Of a stretch of 64,000 nucleotides of DNA, positions 43,587 to 54,800 are shown one piece after another. A program made the translations under genes and the position numbers. The stretch's first letter is position 1. Every line of letters starts with the position of its first letter. Under the pieces are notes generated by a model, which did no database searches, was not told the DNA's origin, and saw only the letters and a list, made by a program, of their open reading frames with translations. The DNA comes from Ashinkailepas kermadecensis (lineage: Eukaryota > Arthropoda > Thecostraca > Neolepadidae), in assembly GCA_034440615.1 (NCBI GenBank), contig JAOTOM010005126.1:878501-942500 (forward strand), in the 5' to 3' direction.

Positions 43587-44267
43587 TATTGAATTTAATG
43601 GAATTGCTATTTTTCATCAAAATCCAGTAAAATATCTTGGTGTATACATAGATGAAAATTTGAAATTTGCATTCCGTATCAGCAGTGTCTGAAACATAAT
43701 AAGTCACAACATAGGAATGATATCAAAAATAAAATATCTTCTAGGCAAAAATCACCTAAAATTGTATAATGCATTATTCTCCCATATATCAACTATTGCT
43801 GTTTTCTCTGGGGTACAAACTATGCTAATCAAACACAAATTATCCTTACTTCAGAAAAGAATGATGTGTATTATTGAAAGTGTATTCCCCCTCAGAGTGC
43901 AAATCCTATCTTTAGGAAGTACAAAATATTAAAAGTCCAAGATATAGCAAAACTTCAAATGGTGCTTATTATGCAAAAATTCATTTATAATCAGCTACCT
44001 CATTCTATTAGACCCCTTTTCACGGAATCACTTAATATCCCATACTCCACAAGATTACAAAACCACTTCCAACACAGCTATTCAAACAAAAATTATCGTC
44101 TCTTCACCATTGAATGTTTTGGACCCAAGCTTTGGAATACTATCATAGCAAAACATTTTCTGCATCCAGTGATACCAAATTCTAAGATTGTTCTAAAACA
44201 TCACATTAAGACATACTTCTTGAGCAGATATTAACTGACTTGAGCATACACCTGTTGGATACTAAGG

Positions 44268-44402
44268 GAGTACACATGCATGTGTATGTGTGTTTGTGTG
44301 TGTGCATGTCCTTGGATGTATGTGTGTGCAGGGGTGCTGGCACGTGAGTGCATGTGTGCATGCATGGGCATGGGCGTGCACGTGTGTTGTGTGTGTGCTT
44401 AA
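44268..44402. repeat. TG-rich microsatellite
   Basis: Irregular TGTG/CATG repeats inside the LINE 3' region, for example TGTATGTGTGTTTGTGTGTG. Confidence 0.85.
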
Positions 44403-44648
44403 CTATATATAGAAGTTGAAAACACCCAACCATAGTTCCTCCCACACTCCACCCAGCAACAAGCCTATGCTTAGCTGGATGGAGTTGTGGGAGGAGCCAA
44501 AGTAAACAAAATGAATTTGAAATTAGGAGTGCTCACTATCATCTGTCCACTAACCAGCTACTAACAATATAGTTTAGATCTTAACTTCTTGTTGGGATGG
44601 ATCTAGGGCCAGTCATATGCCACCTTTGGGTATGACTACTTACAGCAT

Positions 44649-44702
44649 GGGCGCTGTATAACCAATGCAGTTGATGTGCCCTAAAACCCAAATAACTAAC
44701 TA
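44649..44702 (+). mobile_element. 54-nt LINE 3'-tail insertion
   Basis: GGGCGCTGTATAACC...GATGTGCCCTAAAACCCAAATAAC, flanked by ACTACTTACAGCAT at 44,635-44,648 and 44,703-44,716. Confidence 0.88.
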
Positions 44703-45063
44703 ACTACTTACAGCATTCTTTATTATTAGTTTTATTGCTCTAATACCGGGTGCTTTGTATGCTTATTTATTTGTTGTCCATCTCTTAGCTGGCAGTGCCC
44801 AGACTTTACTATTTATTTTATGGTGTTAACGTAAGGTGCTTGCAGTCATTAGGTAAGAGGAGTCTTGGGTGGCGGACCTTAAAAAAAGAAAAAAGTTGCT
44901 CTCTGCAAGTGTTTAGAGGATTTTCATTGAAATGAACTGTTTGAATATGGATAGCTTCTTCATTTTTGTGTTTAATAAACAGTACAATTACTGGTTCAGC
45001 CATACAGAGGCAGCAGTAGAGCTATTTGTTGCATAATGCCTTAAGTGTTCAGAACCCCCCCCC

Positions 45064-45180
45064 TCTTTCCTTACCTACTTAGGTACCTACCTACCTGTCA
45101 TGATAACTGGTGTGTACATAGGTACCTACCTAGGTACCTACCTATGTATGTACCCAGGCACCTGAATTTCCCAGGCATAA
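45064..45180. repeat. ACCT/AGGT low-complexity DNA
   Basis: Clusters of CTACCTACCTAGGTACC, similar to 2.4 kb and 47.47 kb. Confidence 0.7.
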
Positions 45181-45269
45181 AGACATAGACATAAAAGATC
45201 AGTGCAACTATGAACCATTAGGGCCCTTTTTGGTTACACTCTGGACACCGAACCAGTTGCCCACCAAAT

Positions 45270-47455
45270 CCGTCGATCAGCCCTCCCTGGAATACCGAAA
45301 AGCAAGCTCTCTTTTCTTATAATGAGTCTATGCTGTTTTTAAAGATGTTCAGTGTGCTGCTTCTGACAATGGTTTCTGGCAGCTGGTTCCAATGTTCTAT
45401 TACCTTGTTGGTGCAGAAAGACTCTTAACCTTGTCCTGCTGTGATTAACCTTAATTTTGAATTGATGACCTCTAATTGCATCATTTCTGTTAAATTCAAA
45501 CATTTCTTGAGATATCCCTGTTCCTGACCATGAACAAATTTAAAGACCTCAATGAGATCTCCTCTCAGCCTCCTATATCTAAGTGAAAACATTCACTTTC
45601 TTCAATCTTTCCACATATGCCAGGTTGCTTATGCCATTACCATTTGTGTTGCCTCTTTTGTACTCTCTGAAAGCCAACAATCTTTTTCATAACTAAGGGA
45701 CCAAGCTTGGACACTATTCCAATTGTGGCCTGACATATGCACAGTAAAGCTTCCGGATGACTTCCTCACTTTTGTATGATACATTCCTATTTATTGCCCC
45801 AAGCATTCTTAGTGCCTTCTTCTTTGTATGATCATGGAGCTCTTGTATGATCTGCCTTCTTCTTTGTATGATCATGGAGCTCGTCCTGTCTTAAACATAG
45901 ACAAGAAGAGATAATGTGCCACCTCTGCATTGGGCATACTTATGCCACTCACGGTTATCTATTGTGCGGTGGCGACAAACCTCAGTGCACAAGATGTGCA
46001 CCACTGACAGTTTGCCATGTTTTGATCTTGTGCCCATTTTATGTTGAAGAGCATAGACGTCACTTTGGATTTGCACAGGTAGACTCACTTAGTGATATTC
46101 TGTCTGACAACTCTAGCAATGTTCAACCAGGACAACTGATCGACTTCCTTTCTGATGTATCGTTCTCAGTAATATATACTCCACACTGATATGTATTACA
46201 TGCAAAATCTATAGCACAATAGCACCACTTAGGCGGTGCCCACAATGAGAGGCTTGACACTTTCTCTAACCATAATTTGATGAATACCTTAGTTATGGGC
46301 GCAATATGGCCATAGTTGTTGACGTGCCCTAAAGCCCAAATAACTAACTAACCAATTAGTGCCTTCTTCCTGGCTACTTTGGTCTGTTCCGATGCCCCAA
46401 TTTTGTGTTCAAAAGAACACCTAAGTCCTTCTCATGCTGAGTCACAGATAGTACTTGGCCATCCATCAAGTATGTAGCCTTCATATGCTGCCTACCTACA
46501 TGCATGATTTTGCACTAATCAAAATTTAATTTCGTTCGCCATTTTCAGACCACTTCACAAGCTCGTCTAAGTCTTTCTGCAACAAGACCTGCTCATTGTG
46601 TCCTGTTATTGCCCTAAAGACCTTCAAATCTTCTGCAAATTTACAAACCTTACTGCTTAGGCCACTTTCAATGTTATTTACAAATATAATGAACAATAGT
46701 GGCCCCAGTACTGACCCCTGGGGGACTCCACTAAGAGCATTTTGCCATGATGACTTTCTACCATTTAGCATCACTCTGCTGTCTATATGAAAGCCACAAC
46801 TCTATCCATTTTAGGATGCTACCTGCAATACCATGGCCCTGAAGCTGCATCATTAACCGTTTATGGGATACCTTGTCAAAGGCCTTACTAAAGTCAAGAT
46901 ATGCTGCATCAACCTAATTTCCCTGATCAAATTGTTCTGTAGCAAAATTCAAAAAGTCCAAGAGATTTGTGAGACACCATCACCCTTTTCTAAACCGATG
47001 TGGAGTATCTTGAATCAATCTGTTTCCTTCCAGAAAACTAACTATTCTATCCTTGATAATTGATTTGAGTACCTTGCAGACTAGGAATGTGAGGCTTACT
47101 GGCCTATAGTGTCAACTTCCCCTCTTTCTCCTTTCTTGAAAATAGGAACTACATTTGCCCTTTTCCAATCGTGGAATTTCATTTTGAGAAACTGATCTAC
47201 AAAATATTATACTAAGTGGAATGGCCAGTTCCTTTTCAGCTTCCCACAATACCCTAGCATAAATTCCATCAGGTCCTGCTGCCTTGTTTGGCTTTATTTT
47301 CCTGATGTAATTGAAAACAACATCACTCAATGAAATCAACATCGTTTATCTGATCACTTGTCACTGAACTGTGGTGAATGTTTGGCAGATTAGTCACATC
47401 TTCCAATGTAAACACTGATTTAAACTGCTTGCTCAGCTCCGGAACCATTCACCAT
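45270..47455 (-). pseudogene. CR1-type LINE ORF2 (reverse transcriptase) relic, minus strand
   Basis: Reading leftwards from 47,455: KQFKSVFTLEDVTNLPN, IRKIKPNKAAGPDGIYARVL (RT block with the PNKAxGPDGI motif), RPVSLTFLVCKVLKSIIKDR, DAAYLDFSKAFDKVSHKRL in changed frames, LSGVPQGSVLGPLLFIIFVN (about 46,725), the F-ADD-equivalent reading KFAEDLKVF (catalytic Asp pair reduced to Glu-Asp), then after the nested insert RKLYCAYVRPQLE and the CR1-type end VIEHWNQLPETIV...NIFKNSIDSL (about 45,400-45,320). Many stops and shifts. It would have copied its own RNA at the target site. Endonuclease and ORF1 are absent, typical 5' truncation. A perfect palindrome lies just beyond its left end. Confidence 0.82.
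45890..46362 (+). pseudogene. 5'-truncated LINE (C-terminal Cys/His block and 3' tail) nested in the CR1 relic
   Basis: LCIGHTYATHGYLLCGGDKP...TRCAPLTVCHVLILCP (45,920-46,040) is homologous to the 32.6-kb fragment, followed by ...GQLIDFLSDVSFSVIYTPH and a stop. The tail is GGGCGCAATATGGCC...GACGTGCCCTAAAGCCC...AAATAACTAAC. The flanks TTAGTGCCTTCTTC (45,810 and 46,364) look like the target duplication. A 41-bp local duplication (CTTCTTTGTATGATCATGG) at 45,818/45,859 complicates the left junction. Confidence 0.8.
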
Positions 47456-47465
47456 CCTCACTCAC

Positions 47466-47499
47466 CACCCAGGTAGGTAGGTACCTACCTACCTGGGTG
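47466..47499. repeat. Perfect 34-bp palindrome
   Basis: The left half CACCCAGGTAGGTAGGT is followed by its exact reverse complement with no spacer. Confidence 0.95.
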
Positions 47500-47519
47500 T
47501 TTAATTCAATTTAATTTCG

Positions 47520-48135
47520 TTTAAGGTAATTTTTCATTTCTTGGACTTTCTTTTTCCAGTGCAATGTTTGTCAATGTGCTTAATATGATGTGTCCACTCA
47601 TTTCCACTCCAAATGCATACTTTTCAGTTAGGGGGCAAAATAACACCCTTTGAGTTGGGTACCTGATAAATATAGCATAAAAAATACATTCAAAATGAAA
47701 AAGTTGCACAATCTAATCTAAGCTAGCCAAGCCTTCTATGCAGAAAATGAAGGTATTATTGCAGTTTGAGGCAATGACAAGAGAAGTGTTACACTTATTT
47801 TACCTCCATGAAGCATACAAATTGGTTAGGTTTGGTCAAGTTAGGTTAGGTTAAACTTTTGTTGTAAGATAGGATATTGGAATAGATGGAAATTTCCCCA
47901 AAAATGTTGGATAGGTTAGGTTAAGTTATGTTGCATCTTTTTTTCTTTATTTTGACCATTAGTCTGTATGCTATATCACCAAACTTCATGCCACTTTTGG
48001 GGTACTATTTTGCCTCCCAACTGAAAAGTATGCATTTGCAGAGGAAATGAATGGTCACATAATGTTCAGCACATTCATAAACATTGCATTAAAAGGAAAG
48101 TCAAAGAAAGCTGAAATTACCTTAAACTGCAGATT
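47520..48135. repeat. Fold-back MITE-like repeat M, copy 2
   Basis: The left arm (GTTTAAGGTAATTTT, GCAATGTTTGTCAATGTGCT, CATACTTTTCAGTTAGG) is the inverse of the right arm (CCCAACTGAAAAGTATG, CATTCATAAACATTGCA, GAAATTACCTTAAAC). Each arm is about 170-200 bp. The centre holds GGTTAGGTTAGGTT-type runs. A further diverged right-arm piece lies at 48,195-48,295. Confidence 0.75.
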
Positions 48136-48449
48136 TACCTGATTTTTTTAGCTGTTTAGCTGTTGTACCTAACTCAAAGACATTTTGGTGTTATCTTGCT
48201 TTCAAACTGGAAATAATCATTTGCAGCAGAAATGAGTGGTCACATCATCTTAATCTTCTTAATTATATTGATAAGCATTGCATTGGAACAAATTGGATAA
48301 TTCAAATCTTACTTAAAAGCACAACCATGCAATTTTGGGTGGGGAAATATGCATTGAAGACAGACTAAGATGTAAAGGAAGCTTGATGTAATCTTGCCTG
48401 GCCTAGCCTACACCCCACTGGTTTTTGAAAATATCCAAGTTTTACTAGT

Positions 48450-49240
48450 CAATATGCACCATTTTTGGTGTCCCAGCCAAACAAAAAGTGTCTGGCATGT
48501 CATTTAAAGCAACAAAAACAAAAACGCCCACAATTTTTAGTTTTGTAGTTAGAGACAAGGTCATAACATTTCACAGCACCAGACCACAAAAATATGTGCT
48601 GATGCATTTGCTGTATATCAGAAAAAGTGAAGTGTTCTTCTCAATACTACTGACTTGTTTGATGTATATTGTTATGCTATATAGTTCCCATGTGATGTTA
48701 AAGCACAGGTCAAGTCACGTCAAGTTCATGACAGGTCAATGGAAAGAATCTTGGTCCACTGGAAGGTTGTCATAAATGTAAATGTTATCTTAAATGTTGT
48801 CATGTGATTCATGCCACTTTGCATGCTATTTTTATGGATGCATCCTGAAAACTACTGTTTTTGTCATTGTGACCATAAGCATTCTCATATTTCATTCATG
48901 TATTTCAGCAGATTGCAGTGAAGCTGATTGCTCCAGGCCACTGGCCCTGCCAGTTGGGCAGGCAGCCAAGTTCCTGTAGTTTGAACTGGTAACTGGCCGT
49001 ATAAAGTGCTGATATATATGTGACCTGAAGTCAAATGCCACATCTATCGTCTGTATTGTATCATTAGTCATGTCCAAAGATCATTGAAGCCCATTTCTGA
49101 TCATTTAAGCACAGTCACAGCAAACCATAACAATGCCAAGCCAAACCATGCAAAAGAAGCAAAATGGAAAATATTTTACATTTCACCTTGAAGATATTTG
49201 CCTCAACTAACCTCCACTGAGTTCCTTCTGGTGGAGCCAC
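48450..49240 (+). repeat. Dispersed repeat R2, copy 1
   Basis: Parallels 56,090-56,760 block by block: CACCAGACCACAAAAAT, GACTTGTTTGATGTATATTG, GAAGCTGATTGCTCC, TATATGTGACCTGAAGTCAA, TCATTAGTCATGTCCAAA. Rich in AGGTCA-type half-sites. No gene was seen. Confidence 0.85.
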
Positions 49241-50870
49241 GGGAACAGACCCTATCTTATGCCCAGTGTGGCATCCCCAGGAAAATATTGTAGAAGCATG
49301 CTTCTGAATGAGATTAAAACCATGTGACCATACATTCCCATGGCAATGGAAAAGTGACCATGCTTTTCAGTTGGTGGCAAACTATTTGATCATACCAACA
49401 TAACCTAACCTAACTTAACTTAACCTAGCCTAATCTATTATCCTCTCTTTAGAACAAATTAATGATGAAAAACAGAACAACTCACATCTAAAAACAAAAG
49501 CTGCATTTACTTTGATAATTAATTGTCACATAATCTTAAACACATTCAGTACTGTATTTCTGCAATGTAATTTCTTGATATGCAATATCAGGTTTAAAAT
49601 AACATACCATCTTTTTTAATTTATGGAGGCTAAGTGAAGAAGATTAGTTTATCTTGTATCTTAACCAAGCTGTAATAATACCACAATTCCAGTGCAGGAA
49701 ACTAAGCTTGTCTTTTTCTTCCTGCAATGCAAAACATGCATACTTTATGCATGCAGGAAACTAATTGGAGACAAAAATAATTATTATACCTGAAGGAAGA
49801 AGTGGAAAACGTTTCCTGGATGAGTGATTGTGTCTACAGAAATTGGGATATTTGAGAAATTGGAGTGCTTTGTATGATGATATATAACAGAGTAATACAT
49901 TTAATGAAGTCAAAGTAGTATGCATTTAAGAACCTAAAAATCTTAACTTTGAAGAATACCTAGAAGCATATAGAATGGCTAGGTATAAAGTTAGCTGTGT
50001 TAGGGCATTATGAGTACATGAAACTACTGGCTGAAATTAAATTACCTCAAGCATTTTCAGTGGACAGTGCTAAGAGGTTCTTTAGCTTCTGCACGTTCAA
50101 GACTAAATAATGTGGTGTATGGCCACTGTAGGCAGGTTGTGAAATAGTGGTGGATAATTGTGGTAAAGTTGATTACCAAGGCAAACAATTCTCATAAACC
50201 TTTACTAAAGAGAACTTGGGTACATTGGAAACCACTGAAGGTTATGCCAAGGCAGGTGATAGTTTGGGAGGTTTTTCAATAACAGTTGAAGAACACAATG
50301 CCTAATAAAGTGTACCCTCAATGGTGATCATGTCTGACTGTACATCATGTTTTGCACTCATGTGGAAGTTGCGATGGGGAGCGCATATGACACTTTAGGA
50401 CTGCTCGCAGGTCATATACATATCCATGCATGCTGGATGATGACTCCCCAATTGTACATACTGGTAATCTCTGTAATTTTCTCCCAGAAATAGCATTTGA
50501 GGCTATTTACACACTGAGATGAAGTTATACTCAAAACTGATTCCTGAAAGTGCATTGATAATATATGGTGATAGGAGTATTTATGGGAGCAATATGATGA
50601 ACAACATGGTTGATGCACCCTAAAACCACAATATCCAACTAACTGCTGGACCAGATCATTTGTATGCTTGGAACTTAGTCAAGTGTGCTCTAGTTTTAGC
50701 AGTTCACCTATATGTAATTTTCAGACAGAGGTCTAATACAGAGGTATAAGCTCCTGTGGGTGTATTTGTCATTTGCAGCAACATACACAAATCTTAGAAA
50801 TAAGCGAGTAAATATTTTCTCGATTTAGTTTCATTTCTAGTTTTACCCCTGAACACTGTTACATGGATGT
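49241..50870. other. AT-rich intergenic DNA
   Basis: No gene was recognised. AACCTAACCTAACTTAACTT-type sequence lies at about 49,401. A diverged LINE tail (GGGAGCAATATGATG...GATGCACCCTAAAACC...AACTAAC) is at 50,586-50,643. Confidence 0.45.
50586..50643 (+). mobile_element. Diverged LINE 3'-tail fragment
   Basis: Same tail as the others with mutations in the stem (GGGAGC/GCACCC). The target duplication was not identified. Confidence 0.55.
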
Positions 50871-51056
50871 TGTATACCTCGATAGGGAACTCCCTGTCGG
50901 TACCTTTCATCTAAGCAGCATTATCCGCGGCCATCTGGCGGCCGACTTGCAAATCATCGCCAGATAGGAGACCGCCATGGGGCTTCGTTCCTAATGTGTA
51001 CCCACCGAGTCAAAATCCAATTATAGAACTGTGGAGGCTGCTATCATGCTAACTGC

Positions 51057-51533
51057 GTGGTCCGCTGTCCCCGCAGTTATCATGCTAGGCGAATCCCTGA
51101 TCTCCCACCAACCATCTCTTGTATAGCAACGTTCATCAATAGCCGATCTCCTACATCTGAGGGTTCCGCATACGCAGATCTCCCGGTGGTGGGCGTCCGA
51201 TTTCTCAAGTGTCCCCCATCCGTATTTGCTCCCGATGATGTATCTTGGGGTCTGAATTATGATAAGTGTTCTATAATTCGATTTTTGCTCGGTCGTTTTG
51301 CATTCGTGACGTATTGGTCCACGGCCGTCTCGTGTCCATCAATGTTTAGCACTTCTGCAGCTAGGTTGCTGCGGTGGTCGCATAACAGTCACGAGTTTTT
51401 GATCCTGGCATGTGTCATCCATGCCTGTTATGTTAAAGCTTCCAACATATTGTCCTCCATCACACACGCCGACTTCTCTTCCTGCATGAACATATCCATT
51501 TATCCATCTCGATCTGGCGGTTATCTATTGTAA
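51057..51533 (+). CDS. Unidentified open frame, possibly chance
   Basis: A 158-codon frame beginning at GTG 51,057; the first ATG-type start would be well inside. The translation resembles no family I know. The region is less AT-rich than its surroundings (50.9-51.5 kb). It contains GGATCT-like palindromic pieces but no splice or repeat context that supports coding. Confidence 0.15.
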   Translation: MVRCPRSYHARRIPDLPPTISCIATFINSRSPTSEGSAYADLPVVGVRFLKCPPSVFAPDDVSWGLNYDKCSIIRFLLGRFAFVTYWSTAVSCPSMFSTSAARLLRWSHNSHEFLILACVIHACYVKASNILSSITHADFSSCMNISIYPSRSGGYLL

Positions 51534-51539
51534 ACATTT

Positions 51540-52142
51540 CTCCAAAAGTTGTCACAAAGATGTAAGAACTGAACCCCATTTCCGCAAAATTTGGCCACCC
51601 TTTCATTAATTCCTAAGACCCTGTGGTATCACTCATTGTTCATTGTCACCCTTGAAAAAAACGACAACACGCAGCTCCCACTTGTAACTAAACTAACCTG
51701 CCCATCAACGCCCTGTGCGTTTCTACAGTGTATTTTGTTCTACTGCTACCTACGTCATTTACACCCTCATGCACACAGACTGGTGTGCCTCACTCTTAGA
51801 TAGTGGATCCAGCACCATTCAGCAGACTGATGGGCTTTGATGACCTGCATTAAACTTTTCCGGTGACGTTTGAGATCATTTGCTCTAGATGCAGCATTCG
51901 TGTGAATGACAGTCAGTTCATGTGATGGCAACAACCAATACACTCTTCTTATTGTGTTGATTGACAATCCAACACACTTATGTGCTTCGCTCCCGAAATG
52001 AATGCATTGGCTGTATGGACATTTCGTGACCTCGGGAATCTATTGGCTTTCAAGTTGCGTATTATCTGATAAAGTGCAATGGTAGCAATTGATCAATAGG
52101 CATTCATTCATATTGAGGACAGGGTGCGAATTCTGACCTTTC
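51540..52142. other. Spacer
   Basis: No gene or repeat was recognised. Confidence 0.3.
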
Positions 52143-52153
52143 ACCGGACCTGG

Positions 52154-54789
52154 GACCCCGCAGTGGGGTCAGCCTCGTTGCTCGGCTGGCTAGAGAAATG
52201 GCGCTCTCTCGGGTTACCACAGCCTCACTCGTCCTTCCATCCATACGCTCCCATTCCAATGCCCATCCCATCTCAACGTCCATGTCCTTCATCTGGCCCT
52301 GCAACACTAACTCTCCCCACTAAGAGCAGGTAGGACAACTTCCCCTGTCCTGCCCACCAGCTCAGTTTTATCGGGGTAGCCGCGCCCCCTCGGCCCGCCC
52401 CCCCGGGGTTGACGGAGTCCTGGAGGTTGAGGTCCCCCGTCGTACGGTGCTAGTTGTGACGGGGGACCAACACGCCTCTTTGGTCTCGATATCCCGGAGG
52501 GGCGGGCTGGCCCGTAGGGCCCCATACGGGTCAAGTGGCCGGTCGCCTCGGGCCGGGGACCTGGGATTGTTCCCAGTGTCTGCCGGCCCGGCCGGCTGGG
52601 GTCAAGGGGTGGGTGGTGCTGGATCCCGGTCGGGGTGGTGAGTCTCTCTCTCCCGGCCGGGCGAAGGCGCCGCCTTCCCCGTATAGCTCCTCGGGCGCCT
52701 GTCGTCCTCCCGTTCGCGGGACCCAGGCGTCCCCCCAGTAGGGCCCCTACGTGGTGGGGCGCCCGGAGAGTTGAAACCAATACACTTCCATGGATTCTCC
52801 TGACACACAACTATACCCTCGCCCTAGTCTTGACTCGGACGATTCGTCGTTCCAGTCTTCCACATCCCAGTCCCGCGCTTCGGTGAGGCCCGATTTAGAC
52901 GCTGTCTCGGATTGTCCTAGGGTTTCTCGTCCCGTCGGGGCGACGCGACCTGCCAAGACACCTGAGCGTGAAACCGAAGTAGAGCCCGAGTTCGTCGACC
53001 CAACTGTCTTGATCCTGTCTAGTTCAGAGCTCAGACTGTCCGACCTCAGCCCTTTCCAACGGTGTGAGGGCACCGAGCGATTCGGTACAGTGGTACGGTG
53101 CGACAAATTGGGTGCTGGTGGCATCGAAGCTGAATTTTCGGATCCGGAGGAAGCTGGGCGGGCGTTAAAAGCCACACTCTTTACGTTTACGTACACCATC
53201 GATGGTAGACGCGTACAAAGGACAGTGCCCCTAAATGTGAAAACTCACCACTCTAAAAACTGCTCCAGAGGTGTCATCACTTGCCATGACCTACAAGGTG
53301 TGACATGTGAAGAAATTGTGCGCGGTCTTGCGGCGTTCGATGTCCTGGAAGCTAGAAGACTGAAAACGAAAAGGGACGGTGTTTCACACGACACAGACAA
53401 CATTGTACTTACCTTTAACTCCCAAACACAGCCCACCCATGTGAGAATCTGGCATGTTAGGGTCCGGGTCCGCGTTTATCGACCAATCCCGATGAGATGC
53501 TTCGCCTGTCACAGGTACGGACACACCAGCCACCACTGTCGATCAAAGCCGAGATGTCTGCGATGTGCCTCCTTGGAGCATTCTGTGGACGCTTGCACAT
53601 CGGAAACATTATGCTGTCCAAACTGCAAGGGCGATCATTCTGCTCGTGACCGAGTCTGCCCGGTTTTCAAACGGGAGCAGAGTATCATAAGATTGAAGTG
53701 TGACAGGGGCGTGTCATTCCGAGAAGCTCGGGAAATGACCAATGCGGCCACTCCACCTCGCTCTTATGCGGCCGTGGTGGCCAGCTCCACCCATGCCCTT
53801 CAACCCGAGTCATCCCAGGAGCGAACAGACATGCCACCTACTACACCTGCACCACGGAGCTGTGATCCTCCTGGAAACGATGCTCTGGATAAGATGACAG
53901 CCCGCCAATTGATAGGCCTGCTAAAGGAATGTGGTCTGGCAATAATCCAGGTAAACTCAGACGATGAAATCCCGGCGGCAGTAACTGGAGTTGCAGCCGA
54001 CTACGTCTTACCGTCTTGTCCTGCTGTTGTGCAGACATAAACTTCGTTCAGTTCCTCAAAACAACGTCGTCCTGAGCAGCGCACGATCGCCTGCCAAACT
54101 GACGCTACCGCAACTCCGTGACTGAACCGATCATGGTGGCATCCACTCAAACACCTCTCGCAGAATTCCCTAATTTACCACCCCCATCGACTTTTTTACC
54201 TCTCCGATCGACCAGCTCATTGCCGTCACTGAGAATTCCTGTGCGAAGTGGAGCTCCGGACCTGACAGCGCGAGGTCGAGCAGAAAGATCTACAAGTGTG
54301 GCATCAAACATTGGTGGGAAAGGCGCAGTGGGAAAATGTTCCATGGCTGCGAGGCTCGGCATGCGAGAACGCTCACCGTCGGTACCGCGCGCACCACTTG
54401 GCCCCTCTGGAGAAATAATGGTCCACCTCCACCTGCCCCATTCACAGGCCAGCCACTTACACCATCTACCAGCCGAAAGCGGATGCCTATTTCACCACCG
54501 ACCGAAGCGAGTCCCAGGTCTCGTCCCCGCGCTGAGTCGCTCGTGATGAGGCACCCACCTGTAAGCCGAGACGTGTGGGATAGACGACCGTCCTGACCGT
54601 AACACCTGTGAAGGCACCATACCATATCTCTAAACGGCTGACTGCGAAGAAGTGTTTTAACTGAGACAGTATGCGGGGAATTACACCTCAGCATGACACT
54701 GTTTTGCCACGATTTTTCTACTGGTTTTTATCAATAAACATGACCATTGCAGTCGATGCGCCCTTTGAACACAAATAACTAACTAACGA
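52154..54789 (+). mobile_element. LINE with complete ends and ORF1 but no reverse transcriptase
   Basis: The element is flanked by ACCGGACCTGG at 52,143-52,153 and 54,790-54,800. It starts GACCCCGCAGTGGGGTC, a small perfect-stem hairpin, and has a GC-rich 5' leader to 52,789. An intact ORF1 follows, then ~700 bp with Pro/Ser-rich open pieces. It ends CCATTGCAGTCGATGCGCCC...AAATAACTAACTAAC, the family tail. Nothing like endonuclease or RT is present, so an internal deletion or template jump removed ORF2. Confidence 0.8.
52790..54040 (+). CDS. LINE ORF1 (gag-like) protein with three zinc knuckles, intact
   Basis: 416 residues from ATG 52,790 to TAA 54,038-54,040, no lesion. N-terminal ~110 residues are Ser/Asp/Arg-rich and probably disordered. 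The middle (~residues 115-220) is a compact RRM-like region seen in gag-type ORF1 proteins (FGTVVRCDKLGAGGIEAEFS...). Zinc knuckles: CFACHRYGHTSHHC, CLRCASLEHSVDAC and CPNCKGDHSARDRVC (about 240-295). Then a Pro/Ser-rich tail. Such proteins bind the element's RNA and carry it into the nucleus. Three CCHC knuckles place it with Jockey/I/R1-type LINEs. As the element lacks its own RT, the protein could only serve RNAs in trans. Confidence 0.88.
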   Translation: MDSPDTQLYPRPSLDSDDSSFQSSTSQSRASVRPDLDAVSDCPRVSRPVGATRPAKTPERETEVEPEFVDPTVLILSSSELRLSDLSPFQRCEGTERFGTVVRCDKLGAGGIEAEFSDPEEAGRALKATLFTFTYTIDGRRVQRTVPLNVKTHHSKNCSRGVITCHDLQGVTCEEIVRGLAAFDVLEARRLKTKRDGVSHDTDNIVLTFNSQTQPTHVRIWHVRVRVRVYRPIPMRCFACHRYGHTSHHCRSKPRCLRCASLEHSVDACTSETLCCPNCKGDHSARDRVCPVFKREQSIIRLKCDRGVSFREAREMTNAATPPRSYAAVVASSTHALQPESSQERTDMPPTTPAPRSCDPPGNDALDKMTARQLIGLLKECGLAIIQVNSDDEIPAAVTGVAADYVLPSCPAVVQT

Positions 54790-54800
54790 ACCGGACCTGG

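Larger units (their letters stand above)
43587..44890 (+). pseudogene. CR1/L2-like LINE, C-terminal RT end and 3' UTR, inserted in the MITE copy
   Basis: Frames combine to KYLGVYIDENLKF..., ISHNIGMISKIKYLLG, LYNALF..., then KLQMVLIMQKFIYNQLPHS and KNYRLFTIECFGPKLWNTI, ending TAA at about 44,234. The LGV.IDE.L.....I and FNI..GPK.WN patterns mark the region after the RT active site in many CR1/L2-type LINEs. There are stop codons at 43,689 and several frame changes. The 3' part holds a TG-rich microsatellite (44,268-44,402), a nested LINE-tail insertion and an A-rich end (AAAAAAAGAAAAAA). The paralogue at 43,283 gives the uninterrupted target. Confidence 0.75.

Noticed and set aside
29310..49420. 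Interstitial telomere arrays (AACCTAACC runs near 29.3, 31.85, 47.8, 47.9, 49.4 kb)
   Set aside because: The runs are short, degenerate and some lie inside MITE-like repeats; there is no true telomeric array.
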